Assembly (NCBI GenBank): GCA_049965095.1
Contig: JBMFWR010000013.1
Span: 1-20,656, forward strand
Reading direction: 5' to 3'
DNA: 20,656 nt
Source: JAKAWW01 sp049965095
Lineage (GTDB): Archaea; Micrarchaeota; Micrarchaeia; Micrarchaeales; Micrarchaeaceae
Under the pieces are notes generated by a model. The model was not told the DNA's origin and did no database searches. It was given only the letters and a program-made list of their open reading frames with translations. This document shows, one piece after another, positions 14,443 through 20,656 of the stretch. Both the position numbers and the translations under genes were made by a program. Every line of letters starts with the position of its first letter. The first letter of the stretch is position 1.

Positions 14443-15141
14443 TTATCTGCGGTGCCTCGCTTGATTTTTGTGCGTTTCTTGTAGTGTCTTGTTAATTATC
14501 TTGAACTCGTGTGCGAACTCGTTTGAGGCATTTACCATAAGTGACATGCCTATAAACCCAGTCACTATTATTAAGGATATTATAGATATGAAAAGCGTAA
14601 ATGAGCTTGCGGCAGTGCTGGTTGCATTTGTTGTCATTACGCTCAAAGCTGAAAGAAGTGCTACGGCCCACAAAGCAGTTCCTCCTATTGCAATCTCATA
14701 GTATGAATACTTAAATAGAAACCTTACTGAAAGGTATAAAACCCAGAATATGCCCCCAAAGCCAAAGGTAAGCATAATTGGCTCATATATGTTGTTGAAG
14801 AATATTATTGGCAGCATAAATGCTATGGCTCCAAGCACAAGTATAGTAAGCCAGCCACCTACATATTTTGTATGCTGTATGTGCTCTTCTATGTTCATGT
14901 ATTTTACCGAAAGTATGTGGGCATTTGCAAAGCTGCTTACCAGAACCAGCGAGGTGAATATGACAAGCAAAGCCCAAAACATTATGTTGTCAATGGGGTT
15001 TGGTAAAGTCATGCTGCTCATTAGCACTGTGAAAACTATACCCACCGCGAGGGCAATGGCAAAAGTTATTAAGGAAACACCAAGAGCCCTTCTGTATTCA
15101 AAAACCCAATAGCGCTTTATGTGCTCCCTGGCGTATTTCAT
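14443..15141 (-). CDS. Polytopic membrane protein of unknown function
   Basis: About 232 residues from ATG 15141, with GTGA (15146-15149) four bases upstream; a TTG just before it is less likely. About six membrane helices are seen. Two lie near residues 20-42 and 55-78, two near 95-115 and 120-140, and two near 150-170 and 180-203. The N-terminus is short and basic (MKYAREHIKRYWVFEYRRA) and the C-terminus is charged (EFAHEFKIINKTLQETHKNQARHRR), probably both cytoplasmic. I recognise no family. A TATA-like element at about 15167-15178 suggests its own promoter. It probably shares a transcript with the aminotransferase and tRNA-Val. Confidence 0.72.
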   Translation of the reverse strand: MKYAREHIKRYWVFEYRRALGVSLITFAIALAVGIVFTVLMSSMTLPNPIDNIMFWALLVIFTSLVLVSSFANAHILSVKYMNIEEHIQHTKYVGGWLTILVLGAIAFMLPIIFFNNIYEPIMLTFGFGGIFWVLYLSVRFLFKYSYYEIAIGGTALWAVALLSALSVMTTNATSTAASSFTLFISIISLIIVTGFIGMSLMVNASNEFAHEFKIINKTLQETHKNQARHRR

Positions 15142-15219
15142 CAAATCACATTTATGATATGAATGGATAAAATTAAAAGGTTTATCAAAAAGAGTGGCTA
15201 ATGCTTATCGTATAACCTT

Positions 15220-16119
15220 TTAGCCCTTGTTTGAGATATAAAGCAAAATTGCCTTTTCCAGGAGCATTTTGTTGTACGCTTGGTCCCACACTACGCTTCT
15301 TGGGCCGTCTATTACCGATGCTGCAATTTCCTCTCCTCTGTGTGCAGGCAGAGGATGCATTACGATTGCATTGGATTTCGCATATTTGAGGACATTCTCA
15401 TTTACCTGATACGGCGCAAAGAGTGTCCTCCTTTTTTCTGCTTCGCTTTCAACTCCCATGCTTACAAATGTATCAGTATAAATGACATCTGATCCTTCTA
15501 CTCCTTCTTCTATATTGTCAAAAACCTGGACTTTGCCAAACTCCCTAGCCTTGTTGAAGTATATCTCGTTTGGCATTACTCCCTTGGGTCCGATCAATGA
15601 TACCTCTGCGCCAAGCTTTGCGGCTGTAACCATAAGCGAGTTTGCGGTATTTTGAGCTATATCCCCCATGAAAGCTATCTTCCTGCCTTTGATAGAGCCA
15701 AGCTTTTTGCCAATTGTGTATATGTCTGCCAATGCTTGCGTAGGATGCTCCAGCCTTGTAAGTGCGTTGATCACAGGAACGCTTGAAGCGTTAGCGAACT
15801 CTACAAGCGTTTCATGGCTGTCTATCCTCATTGCTATAAAATCGCAATAGCTGCTTATTACCTTTGCAGTGTCACTTACGGTTTCGCCGCGCTTTAGGTG
15901 TGTGGTGCCCATGTCTATGTATATTGCATGGCCTCCAAGCTGCGCCATTGCAACTTCAAACGAGACTCTTGTCCTTGTTGAGGGCTCTGCAAAAAGCAAT
16001 GCCAATGTGGAATGCTCCTTAAGCGAAAGCTCCTCCTTGCCTTCGGAAAGCTCGTCCGCAATATCAAGTACTTTCTGCATCTCCTGCTTTGACAAATCGT
16101 TGGAGCTGAGGAAATTCAA
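15220..16119 (-). CDS. argF: Carbamoyltransferase, ornithine carbamoyltransferase-like
   Basis: About 299 residues, typical for the family. The carbamoyl-phosphate motif STRTR is at 47-51 within FAEPSTRTRVSFEV. The overall pattern (KRGETVSDTAKVISSYCDFIAMR, LGSIKGRKIAFMGD, YTDTFVSMG, YQVN, HRGEE) is that of ornithine carbamoyltransferase, including the ornithine-loop SMG (220-222). Two signature cysteines are replaced: HPCQ reads HPTQ (125-128) and HCLP reads HPLP (255-258), both as in aspartate carbamoyltransferase. OTC makes citrulline for arginine synthesis; with these changes the amino substrate is uncertain. The start is TTG 16119 because GGTG (16126-16129) is six bases upstream and it begins one base after the previous stop. 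An ATG at 16152 would overlap that gene and add an atypical N-terminus. Confidence 0.85.
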   Translation of the reverse strand: MNFLSSNDLSKQEMQKVLDIADELSEGKEELSLKEHSTLALLFAEPSTRTRVSFEVAMAQLGGHAIYIDMGTTHLKRGETVSDTAKVISSYCDFIAMRIDSHETLVEFANASSVPVINALTRLEHPTQALADIYTIGKKLGSIKGRKIAFMGDIAQNTANSLMVTAAKLGAEVSLIGPKGVMPNEIYFNKAREFGKVQVFDNIEEGVEGSDVIYTDTFVSMGVESEAEKRRTLFAPYQVNENVLKYAKSNAIVMHPLPAHRGEEIAASVIDGPRSVVWDQAYNKMLLEKAILLYISNKG

Positions 16120-16120
16120 T

Positions 16121-16528
16121 TCAACCACCAAAAAGCATGCCAAAGCCTTCATTAGAGCGCTCCTGCTCTTCCTTTATGAAAGCGACAAGCTTAGATTCTG
16201 CTTCGGCGCTTGCACGCTTGAAGCTCTGGAAATTAGCCTTGAGCTTTTCTTCCGCCCTTGGGAAAAACTCGTCATTTGCCTTTAGGTACAAAAACACCTT
16301 GTCAGTGGCAAGTCCTACGCTTGCTCCTTCTCTCAGGCTGTATTCCTGCCTGGCAAATATCACATCATAGTATTTGTCCTTTTCCGCCAGCTTTGCAATG
16401 CCGTTTTCTGCGCTAGCACCATCTTTCGAAGGGGGTATTGCAGAAGGATCGGTAAAAGGATCGTAAGCAAGCATCTTCTTGAGTTTTTCTTCTTCTGATT
16501 TGTCAAACTCGTATACCCTTTCAGTCAC
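16121..16528 (-). CDS. Small soluble protein of unknown function
   Basis: 135 residues from GTG 16528, fixed by GGTG (16535-16538) six bases upstream. I do not recognise the family. The N-terminus is charged (MTERVYEFDKSEEEKLKKMLAYDPFTD). The middle contains YYDVIFARQEYSLREGASVGLATDKVFLYLKAND and the end is a long amphipathic helix (AEEKLKANFQSFKRASAEAESKLVAFIKEEQERS). There are no cysteines, no signal and no membrane helix. It sits 12 bases after S8e and its stop is one base from the carbamoyltransferase start. Co-translation with S8e suggests a housekeeping role, but that is only context. Confidence 0.72.
   Translation of the reverse strand: MTERVYEFDKSEEEKLKKMLAYDPFTDPSAIPPSKDGASAENGIAKLAEKDKYYDVIFARQEYSLREGASVGLATDKVFLYLKANDEFFPRAEEKLKANFQSFKRASAEAESKLVAFIKEEQERSNEGFGMLFGG
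16126..16129 (-). promoter_or_regulatory. Shine-Dalgarno GGTG deciding the carbamoyltransferase start
   Basis: GGTG is six bases before TTG 16117-16119 and lies within the last codons of the upstream gene. This spacing equals that at cysS, the 135-residue gene and the tRNA-binding protein gene. Confidence 0.5.
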
Positions 16529-16534
16529 TCAAAG

Positions 16535-16538
16535 CACC
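16535..16538 (-). promoter_or_regulatory. Shine-Dalgarno GGTG deciding a GTG start
   Basis: GGTG is six bases before GTG 16526-16528, in the 12-base gap after the S8e stop. Confidence 0.5.
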
Positions 16539-16540
16539 TT

Positions 16541-16933
16541 TTACAAGAGCTTTGCATTGACCATGCCTTCCCTGCCTGGCCTGTTAATAACAAGCGCTTT
16601 GCCAAGTTCTGTATTTATTATGGTGCCTTTTGTTATTATATTCTGCCTTGCAAAGTTCTTGTTGTCTTTTGATTCAAGAACCTCTGTTATCCTTGCTTTT
16701 TTATATCCTGAACTAGTGAGGACATTTGCAAATGCTACCTTCTTTATCCTTACTCCGATGTTGCCTCCTCTCCTTCTTGTAGGTTGTATCACATTGCTTT
16801 GGGACAGTTTCGTTGCTGCGAAGTAGCCGCCCATCTCGCTTTTCTTTTTGTCCCTGAGCTTCTTGACCTGCTTGCCGTTTCCAGCCTTCTTTGTATTTGA
16901 TTTTGAATGTATCTGAGAACCAAACTGACTCAT
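16541..16933 (-). CDS. rps8e: Ribosomal protein S8e
   Basis: 130 residues, the archaeal S8e length. It is a small-subunit protein found only in archaea and eukaryotes. The core pattern matches the family: RRRGGNIGVRIKKVAFANVLTSSGYKKARITEVLESKDN, then FARQNIITKGTIINTELGKALVINRPGREGMVNAKLL. The very basic N-terminus (SKSNTKKAGNGKQVKKLRDKKKSEMGG) fits rRNA contact, though the usual early W-x-G-R-S motif is replaced by QFGSQIHSKS. ATG 16933 opens a unit with the 135-residue protein and the carbamoyltransferase. It is divergent from the tRNA-binding protein gene across a 78-base region. Confidence 0.94.
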   Translation of the reverse strand: MSQFGSQIHSKSNTKKAGNGKQVKKLRDKKKSEMGGYFAATKLSQSNVIQPTRRRGGNIGVRIKKVAFANVLTSSGYKKARITEVLESKDNKNFARQNIITKGTIINTELGKALVINRPGREGMVNAKLL

Positions 16934-16990
16934 TTATACCACTTTGTATAGCTTATTGCTAATATTAGATAGCAAAACAATTAATAATAT

Positions 16991-17000
16991 ATTTATAAAA
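16991..17000 (+). promoter_or_regulatory. TATA-like element before the tRNA-binding protein gene
   Basis: ATTTATAAAA lies 21-30 bases before ATG 17021. AT-rich sequence just upstream (16983-16991) is an alternative position that would leave room for the GGTG leader. Confidence 0.4.
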
Positions 17001-17010
17001 AAGTTTTATC

Positions 17011-17014
17011 GGTG
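17011..17014 (+). promoter_or_regulatory. Shine-Dalgarno GGTG deciding the start at 17021
   Basis: GGTG is six bases before ATG 17021. Its inner GTG (17012) is in frame but is better explained as part of the binding site than as a start. Confidence 0.5.
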
Positions 17015-17020
17015 CTTTTT

Positions 17021-17347
17021 ATGGTCACAATAGACGAGTTCAAGAACATAGACCTTAGGGTAGGCAAGATCATAGAAGTTAATGACCATGAGAAAGCTAG
17101 AAAGCCCATGTATGTGCTAAAGGTTGACCTCGGCGAGCTCGGCGTCCGCACTATTGTGGCAGGAATAAAAGGCTTCTATTCAAAAGAAGAGCTGCTAAAC
17201 ACTAATATAATAGTGGTTGCAAATCTTGACCAAAAAGAAGTAGCGGGCGTTGTTTCAGAGGGCATGCTGCTTGCAGCTGAGGACAGCGAGCATGTTGTAT
17301 TGCTCAGGCCAGAAAAGGACATTGCCCCTGGCAGCAAGATACACTAG
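17021..17347 (+). CDS. tRNA-binding domain protein (EMAP-II/Arc1p/MetRS-beta type)
   Basis: 108 residues forming a single OB-fold tRNA-binding domain. The family pattern is clear: IDEFKNIDLRVGKIIEVNDHEKARKPMYVLKVDLGELGVRTIVAGIKGFYSKEELLNTNIIVVANLDQKEVAGVVSEGMLLAA. It ends in VVLLRPEKDIAPGSKIH. In archaea this domain is often encoded as a separate beta subunit of methionyl-tRNA synthetase, which dimerises and adds tRNA affinity; a free-standing role is also known in the family. No metG is in the window. It starts a plus-strand unit with mcm, whose ATG lies 49 bases after this stop. Confidence 0.92.
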   Translation: MVTIDEFKNIDLRVGKIIEVNDHEKARKPMYVLKVDLGELGVRTIVAGIKGFYSKEELLNTNIIVVANLDQKEVAGVVSEGMLLAAEDSEHVVLLRPEKDIAPGSKIH

Positions 17348-17396
17348 CTTTTCTGATAATACTTTATGCTTTTCGTGCATTATTATAGTTGATTGG

Positions 17397-19460
17397 ATGC
17401 TTGATACCGCAGACGAGTCGATAAAAGCAAGGTTCGGCGAGTTCTTTGATGCCTACTACAGGGAGCAGATAGCAGACATAATAGTAGCTTTTCCTGACAG
17501 GCGGAGCCTGAGGGTTGATTTCAAGGACCTTAGCAAATTCGACCCCGAAATAGCGAGCGAGCTGATTCAAAATCCTGATCACATAATAGAGGCTGCAAAT
17601 GCAGCTTTGCGCGACAAACTGAGCGACATAGACATGAAGGACAAAGAACCGCATGTGCGATTCTACGGGCAAAACATTAACACGCCGCTTGTGCAGGACA
17701 TAGGCTCAAATTACATTGGCAAGATGGTGCTTCTTGACAGCCTTGTTGTGAAAAGGTCTGAAATAAATCCCAAGGTCAAGATGGGCTTCTACAAGTGCAC
17801 ATACTGTGGTGCAACCTACAAGATACGTATAGACAGGGACGAAGTTCCTGAAATATGCGAGCAGTGCAAGAGAAAGTCGCTTAAGCAAGTGACTGAAGAA
17901 TCACAATTCATAAACTTGCAAAAGCTTGCGATACAGGACCCACTGGAAAAGCTTCATGGCAATGTGCCAACATGGCAGCTTGAGGTATGGACTGAAGACG
18001 ATCTTGTCAATATAGTAATACCTGGAGACAGGGTCGAGATAACTGGTATATTGAGGATAAGGCCCAGGCGCAACATAAGAGGCAAGCTTGAAAAAAACCT
18101 CTATACAATGTTTCTTGATGCAGTTTCGATATCTACAAAGGAGAAGGAGTTTACAGACATACCAATAAGCCAGGAAGAAGAAAGGCAGATAAATGAGCTG
18201 GCAAAAAGCCCCACAATATTCGAAAGCATAGTAAAATCCATAGTGCCTTCAATATATGGCTATGATGAGATTAAGCAAGCGGTTGCCCTGGAGCTTTTTG
18301 GTGGCACCCCAGGCAAGACGCTTGTAGATGGCGGAGTAATAAGAAGCGACATACACATACTGCTTATAGGAGATCCAGGAAGCGCAAAGACTAGAATACT
18401 CCAGGCAGTATCAAGACTAGTCCCTAAAGGCATATACGTAAGCGGCAAATCAATAACCGGAGGAGGTATGACAGCAGTGGCAGAGCGTGATGAATTCTCT
18501 GAAGGCGGGTGGACCCTCAAAGCGGGCGCGCTGGTGCTTGGGAGTGGTGGAGTCGTTGCTATAGACGAATTCGACAAGGTTGGCGATGAAGACCGGGCTG
18601 CTTTGCACGAAGCGCTTGAGTCGCAGACTATAAGCGTGGCAAAGGCAGGCATAGTTGCGACCTTCTCCGCAAAAGCTGCGGTGCTTGCTGCGGCAAACCC
18701 AAAATTCGGCCGTTTTGATCCTAACGTATACCCTGCAGAACAGTTTGATATACCACCTACCCTACTTTCAAGATTCGATTTAATATTTCCAATAAAAGAT
18801 GTCATGGATGAGGAGCTTGACAAGAACATAGCAAAGCATATTCTGATGCAGCACGAAGCAGCCGGCGCACGCATCGCAGAAATAGAAGATTACAAACAGG
18901 TTGAATCTGCTCCTATAGAAAGTGAGCTCCTCAGGAAATACATCGCTTACGCAAGGAAGCATATATATCCAAGGCTTACCGATGAGGCAGCTGCAAGAAT
19001 ACAGGATTATTACATCGAGCTTAGGCGCATAGGGGCAAGAAAAGGGGCGCCAACCATAACCGCAAGGCAGATAGAAGGCCTGATAAGACTTGCAGAAGCA
19101 AGCGCAAAGTCCAGGCTTTCAAACATAGTTGAAGTAAGCGACGCAGAGCGCGCCATAAACCTTACCGAGTATATGCTTAAGACCCTGGCTGTTGACAGGA
19201 GCGGAAGGCGCGATATCGATGCTATACTTACAGGCATGCCAAGGGAAAAAGTAGACAAGATCAATGCAATAATGTCTATAATAAAGAAACTAGAGGAGAG
19301 TGAGGGCACAGCAAAAATGCAGAGGGTGCTTGAGGAAGCAAGTAAAGAGGGTATAGACGAACAGACTGTAAACAAATACATAGGAGAGCTGGAAAGGAGC
19401 GGAGACATATTCAGGCCCAAGCAGGGAATAGTAAAGACAATCAAGCACGAAAGCGAGTAG
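17397..19460 (+). CDS. mcm: Replicative helicase MCM
   Basis: About 687 residues from ATG 17397, typical for archaeal MCM. The N-terminal domain carries a zinc site C134-x2-C137...C154-x2-C157 (CTYCGATYK...CEQC). The AAA+ domain has Walker A GDPGSAKT (325-332), Walker B VVAIDEFDK (D390, E391), sensor 1 AAANPKFGRFDP, and the arginine finger in LLSRFDLIFPIKD. A C-terminal winged helix follows (about 610-687, KLEESEGTAKMQRVLEEASKEG...YIGELERSGDIFRPKQG). It unwinds DNA at the fork as a hexamer. The frame is open upstream to 17250, but that part overlaps the tRNA-binding gene and looks unlike MCM, so it is excluded. MCM and the RPA-like protein are the window's replication genes. Confidence 0.96.
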   Translation: MLDTADESIKARFGEFFDAYYREQIADIIVAFPDRRSLRVDFKDLSKFDPEIASELIQNPDHIIEAANAALRDKLSDIDMKDKEPHVRFYGQNINTPLVQDIGSNYIGKMVLLDSLVVKRSEINPKVKMGFYKCTYCGATYKIRIDRDEVPEICEQCKRKSLKQVTEESQFINLQKLAIQDPLEKLHGNVPTWQLEVWTEDDLVNIVIPGDRVEITGILRIRPRRNIRGKLEKNLYTMFLDAVSISTKEKEFTDIPISQEEERQINELAKSPTIFESIVKSIVPSIYGYDEIKQAVALELFGGTPGKTLVDGGVIRSDIHILLIGDPGSAKTRILQAVSRLVPKGIYVSGKSITGGGMTAVAERDEFSEGGWTLKAGALVLGSGGVVAIDEFDKVGDEDRAALHEALESQTISVAKAGIVATFSAKAAVLAAANPKFGRFDPNVYPAEQFDIPPTLLSRFDLIFPIKDVMDEELDKNIAKHILMQHEAAGARIAEIEDYKQVESAPIESELLRKYIAYARKHIYPRLTDEAAARIQDYYIELRRIGARKGAPTITARQIEGLIRLAEASAKSRLSNIVEVSDAERAINLTEYMLKTLAVDRSGRRDIDAILTGMPREKVDKINAIMSIIKKLEESEGTAKMQRVLEEASKEGIDEQTVNKYIGELERSGDIFRPKQGIVKTIKHESE

Positions 19461-19489
19461 GTAATAAAGTACAATCACATAATAATTGT

Positions 19490-19512
19490 AAAAAGGAAAG
19501 CAAAAATAAAAA
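19490..19512 (-). terminator. T-rich terminator after glutamate dehydrogenase
   Basis: On the minus strand, TTTTTATTTTT is followed by GCTTTCC and another TTTTT just after the gene's stop. No stem-loop is needed for archaeal termination. The 65-base gap between the convergent mcm and gdh genes holds nothing else evident. Confidence 0.5.
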
Positions 19513-19525
19513 GCAAGTAAATTAG

Positions 19526-20656
19526 TTAGTACCAGCCTCTTGCCTTCATGGCTCTTGCAACGCGGTCAACTGCAATTATGTATGCACCCATCCTCGGGTT
19601 TATCTTTTTGCCCATGTCTGCATATTTCTTCTGTGTCGCAATGACATCGCTGAAAGATTTGGTTATTATCCTGTCTAGCTTTGCATAGACTTCTTCTGCG
19701 CTCCAATAATAGCCGTTTATGTTTTGCACCCATTCGAAGTATGATACTATAACGCCTCCGCTGTTGACCAGAAAGTCTGGCAGGTCAAATACCTCGCCTT
19801 TTTCCGCAAGTATCTTGTCTGCTTCTGGCGTGACCGGCCCGTTTGCAAGCTCCAATAGTATTTTTGCCTTGATTTTCTCTGCATTTGCTCCTGTAACCTG
19901 GTTTTCAAGCGCCGCTGGTATGAGCACGTCAACATCTGATTCAAGCAGCTGTTCGTTAGTTATTTTTTCCGCATTTTCATAACCCTGCACGCTGCCTGTG
20001 CTGGCTTTTGCTTTAGAAACTTCGTTAAAGTCTAATCCGTCTTCGTTGTATATGCCGCCCTTGGAATCGCTTATCGCCACGATTTTAGAGCCAAACAGCT
20101 TTTGTGCGATAGTGAAAGCAAAAGTGCCGGCATTTCCAAAGCCTTGTATGGCAATCTTTGCATTCTTTAGATCTATTTTCTTGTATTTTGCAGCTTCCCT
20201 CAGCACATACATGCCACCCATAGCCGTAGCATCGCCCCTTCCTTCAGAGCCCCATGTATCAAGTGGTTTGCCTGTTATGACACCGAATTCATTATGTCCT
20301 TTGAGCTTGCTGTATTCGTCCATCATCCAAGCCATAATTTGCGGTGTTGTATACACGTCTGGCGCAGGTATGTCAACGTCAGGGCCTATGAAATCGTGGA
20401 GAGCGCGCACATAGCCTCTTGAAAGATTCTCCAGCTCATATTCATTCATCTTTTTTGTGTCGCATATTACTCCTCCTTTTGCGCCTCCATATGGTATGTT
20501 TGCAAGCGATGTTTTCCATGTCATCCAAGCAGCAAGCGCCTTTACGGTATCTATGCTTTCCTGCGGATGGAATCTTATGCCACCTTTAGTAGGTCCTCTT
20601 GCGTCATTGTAGTGAACCCTAAAGCCCTGAAAAACTTGCACTGATCCATCACTCAT
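19526..20656 (-). CDS. gdhA: Glutamate dehydrogenase (5' end outside the window)
   Basis: 376 residues visible. The enzyme interconverts glutamate and 2-oxoglutarate plus ammonia using NAD(P). Motifs include NDARGPTKGGIRFHP, the catalytic-lysine segment PYGGAKGGV, IPAPDVYT with the catalytic Asp, TGKPL, the Rossmann turn QGFGNAG, and the C-terminal NSGGVIVSYFEWVQN. Family members usually have 35-50 more N-terminal residues before the segment equivalent to MSDGSVQVFQGFRVHYND. The ATG at the very edge is therefore probably an internal Met and the gene continues past base 20656. The segment TWGSEGRGDATAMGG varies from the common GGSxGRxxATG but remains recognisable. It ends convergent with mcm, 65 bases apart. 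Confidence 0.94.
   Translation of the reverse strand: MSDGSVQVFQGFRVHYNDARGPTKGGIRFHPQESIDTVKALAAWMTWKTSLANIPYGGAKGGVICDTKKMNEYELENLSRGYVRALHDFIGPDVDIPAPDVYTTPQIMAWMMDEYSKLKGHNEFGVITGKPLDTWGSEGRGDATAMGGMYVLREAAKYKKIDLKNAKIAIQGFGNAGTFAFTIAQKLFGSKIVAISDSKGGIYNEDGLDFNEVSKAKASTGSVQGYENAEKITNEQLLESDVDVLIPAALENQVTGANAEKIKAKILLELANGPVTPEADKILAEKGEVFDLPDFLVNSGGVIVSYFEWVQNINGYYWSAEEVYAKLDRIITKSFSDVIATQKKYADMGKKINPRMGAYIIAVDRVARAMKARGWY

Noticed and set aside
15220..16152. Calling the carbamoyltransferase pyrB on the basis of HPTQ and HPLP
   Set aside because: The SMG loop, YQVN, HRGEE and overall pattern are those of ornithine carbamoyltransferase; only the two motifs are ATCase-like.
16120..16152. 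ATG 16152 as start of the carbamoyltransferase
   Set aside because: It would overlap the upstream gene by 32 bases and add an atypical N-terminus; TTG 16119 has GGTG at six bases.
17250..17396. N-terminal extension of MCM
   Set aside because: It overlaps the tRNA-binding protein in another frame, is cysteine-rich and unlike MCM; ATG 17397 gives the normal N-terminus.
20654..20656. ATG at the window edge as the true glutamate dehydrogenase start
   Set aside because: The family normally has several dozen more residues before this point, so the coding sequence most likely continues beyond the window.

Overview
The window looks like a chromosomal segment of an archaeon, most plausibly a small-genome acidophile-type lineage such as Micrarchaeota (ARMAN/DPANN). 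The archaeal call rests on ribosomal protein S8e, aEF1-beta, MCM, an RPA-like OB-fold protein, an archaeal membrane serine protease of the Lon-fold type, a tRNA gene without encoded CCA, TATA boxes about 25-30 bases before starts, and GGTG-type ribosome binding sites. The Micrarchaeota placement is an inference from gene content and style; no database comparison was possible.

Layout. Bases 1-839 hold a broken YeeE/YedE-type transporter gene (minus strand) with an in-frame TGA at codon 26. Its 3' end runs into a hairpin that looks like the end of an IS200/IS605-type element. Then come thioredoxin, hisS and a conserved unknown gene (plus). These converge, with no spacing at all, on cysS and a glycosylation-rich membrane-anchored surface protein (minus). 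From 5.8 to 12.0 kb everything is on the plus strand: a four-helix membrane protein with a PLD-like cytoplasmic domain, a secreted or membrane-anchored Ser-Lys protease, a tiny double zinc-ribbon protein overlapping the aEF1-beta gene, and a 920-residue double-AAA ATPase with a polytopic membrane N-terminus. From 12.06 to 16.93 kb everything is on the minus strand: an RPA-like protein, an intron-bearing tRNA-Val(TAC) lying directly behind an aminotransferase, a membrane protein, an ornithine carbamoyltransferase-like enzyme with unusual motifs, an unrecognised small protein, and S8e. From 17.0 to 19.46 kb a tRNA-binding (EMAP-II/MetRS-beta type) protein and MCM run on the plus strand. A glutamate dehydrogenase gene (minus) is cut by the right edge.

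Functionally the window mixes translation (HisRS, CysRS, aEF1-beta, zinc ribbon, S8e, tRNA-Val, tRNA-binding protein), replication and repair (MCM, RPA-like), nitrogen and amino-acid metabolism (GDH, aminotransferase, OTC-like), and the cell envelope (surface protein, protease, membrane AAA machine). The least conventional elements are the membrane-embedded double-AAA ATPase, whose two ATPase modules share long stretches of identical DNA, and its promoter palindrome; the OTC-like enzyme carrying ATCase-like HPTQ and HPLP motifs; the tRNA-Val interrupted in the 5' anticodon stem; and the TGA-interrupted transporter. Several starts (including TTG and GTG) are fixed by a GGTG motif exactly six bases upstream.
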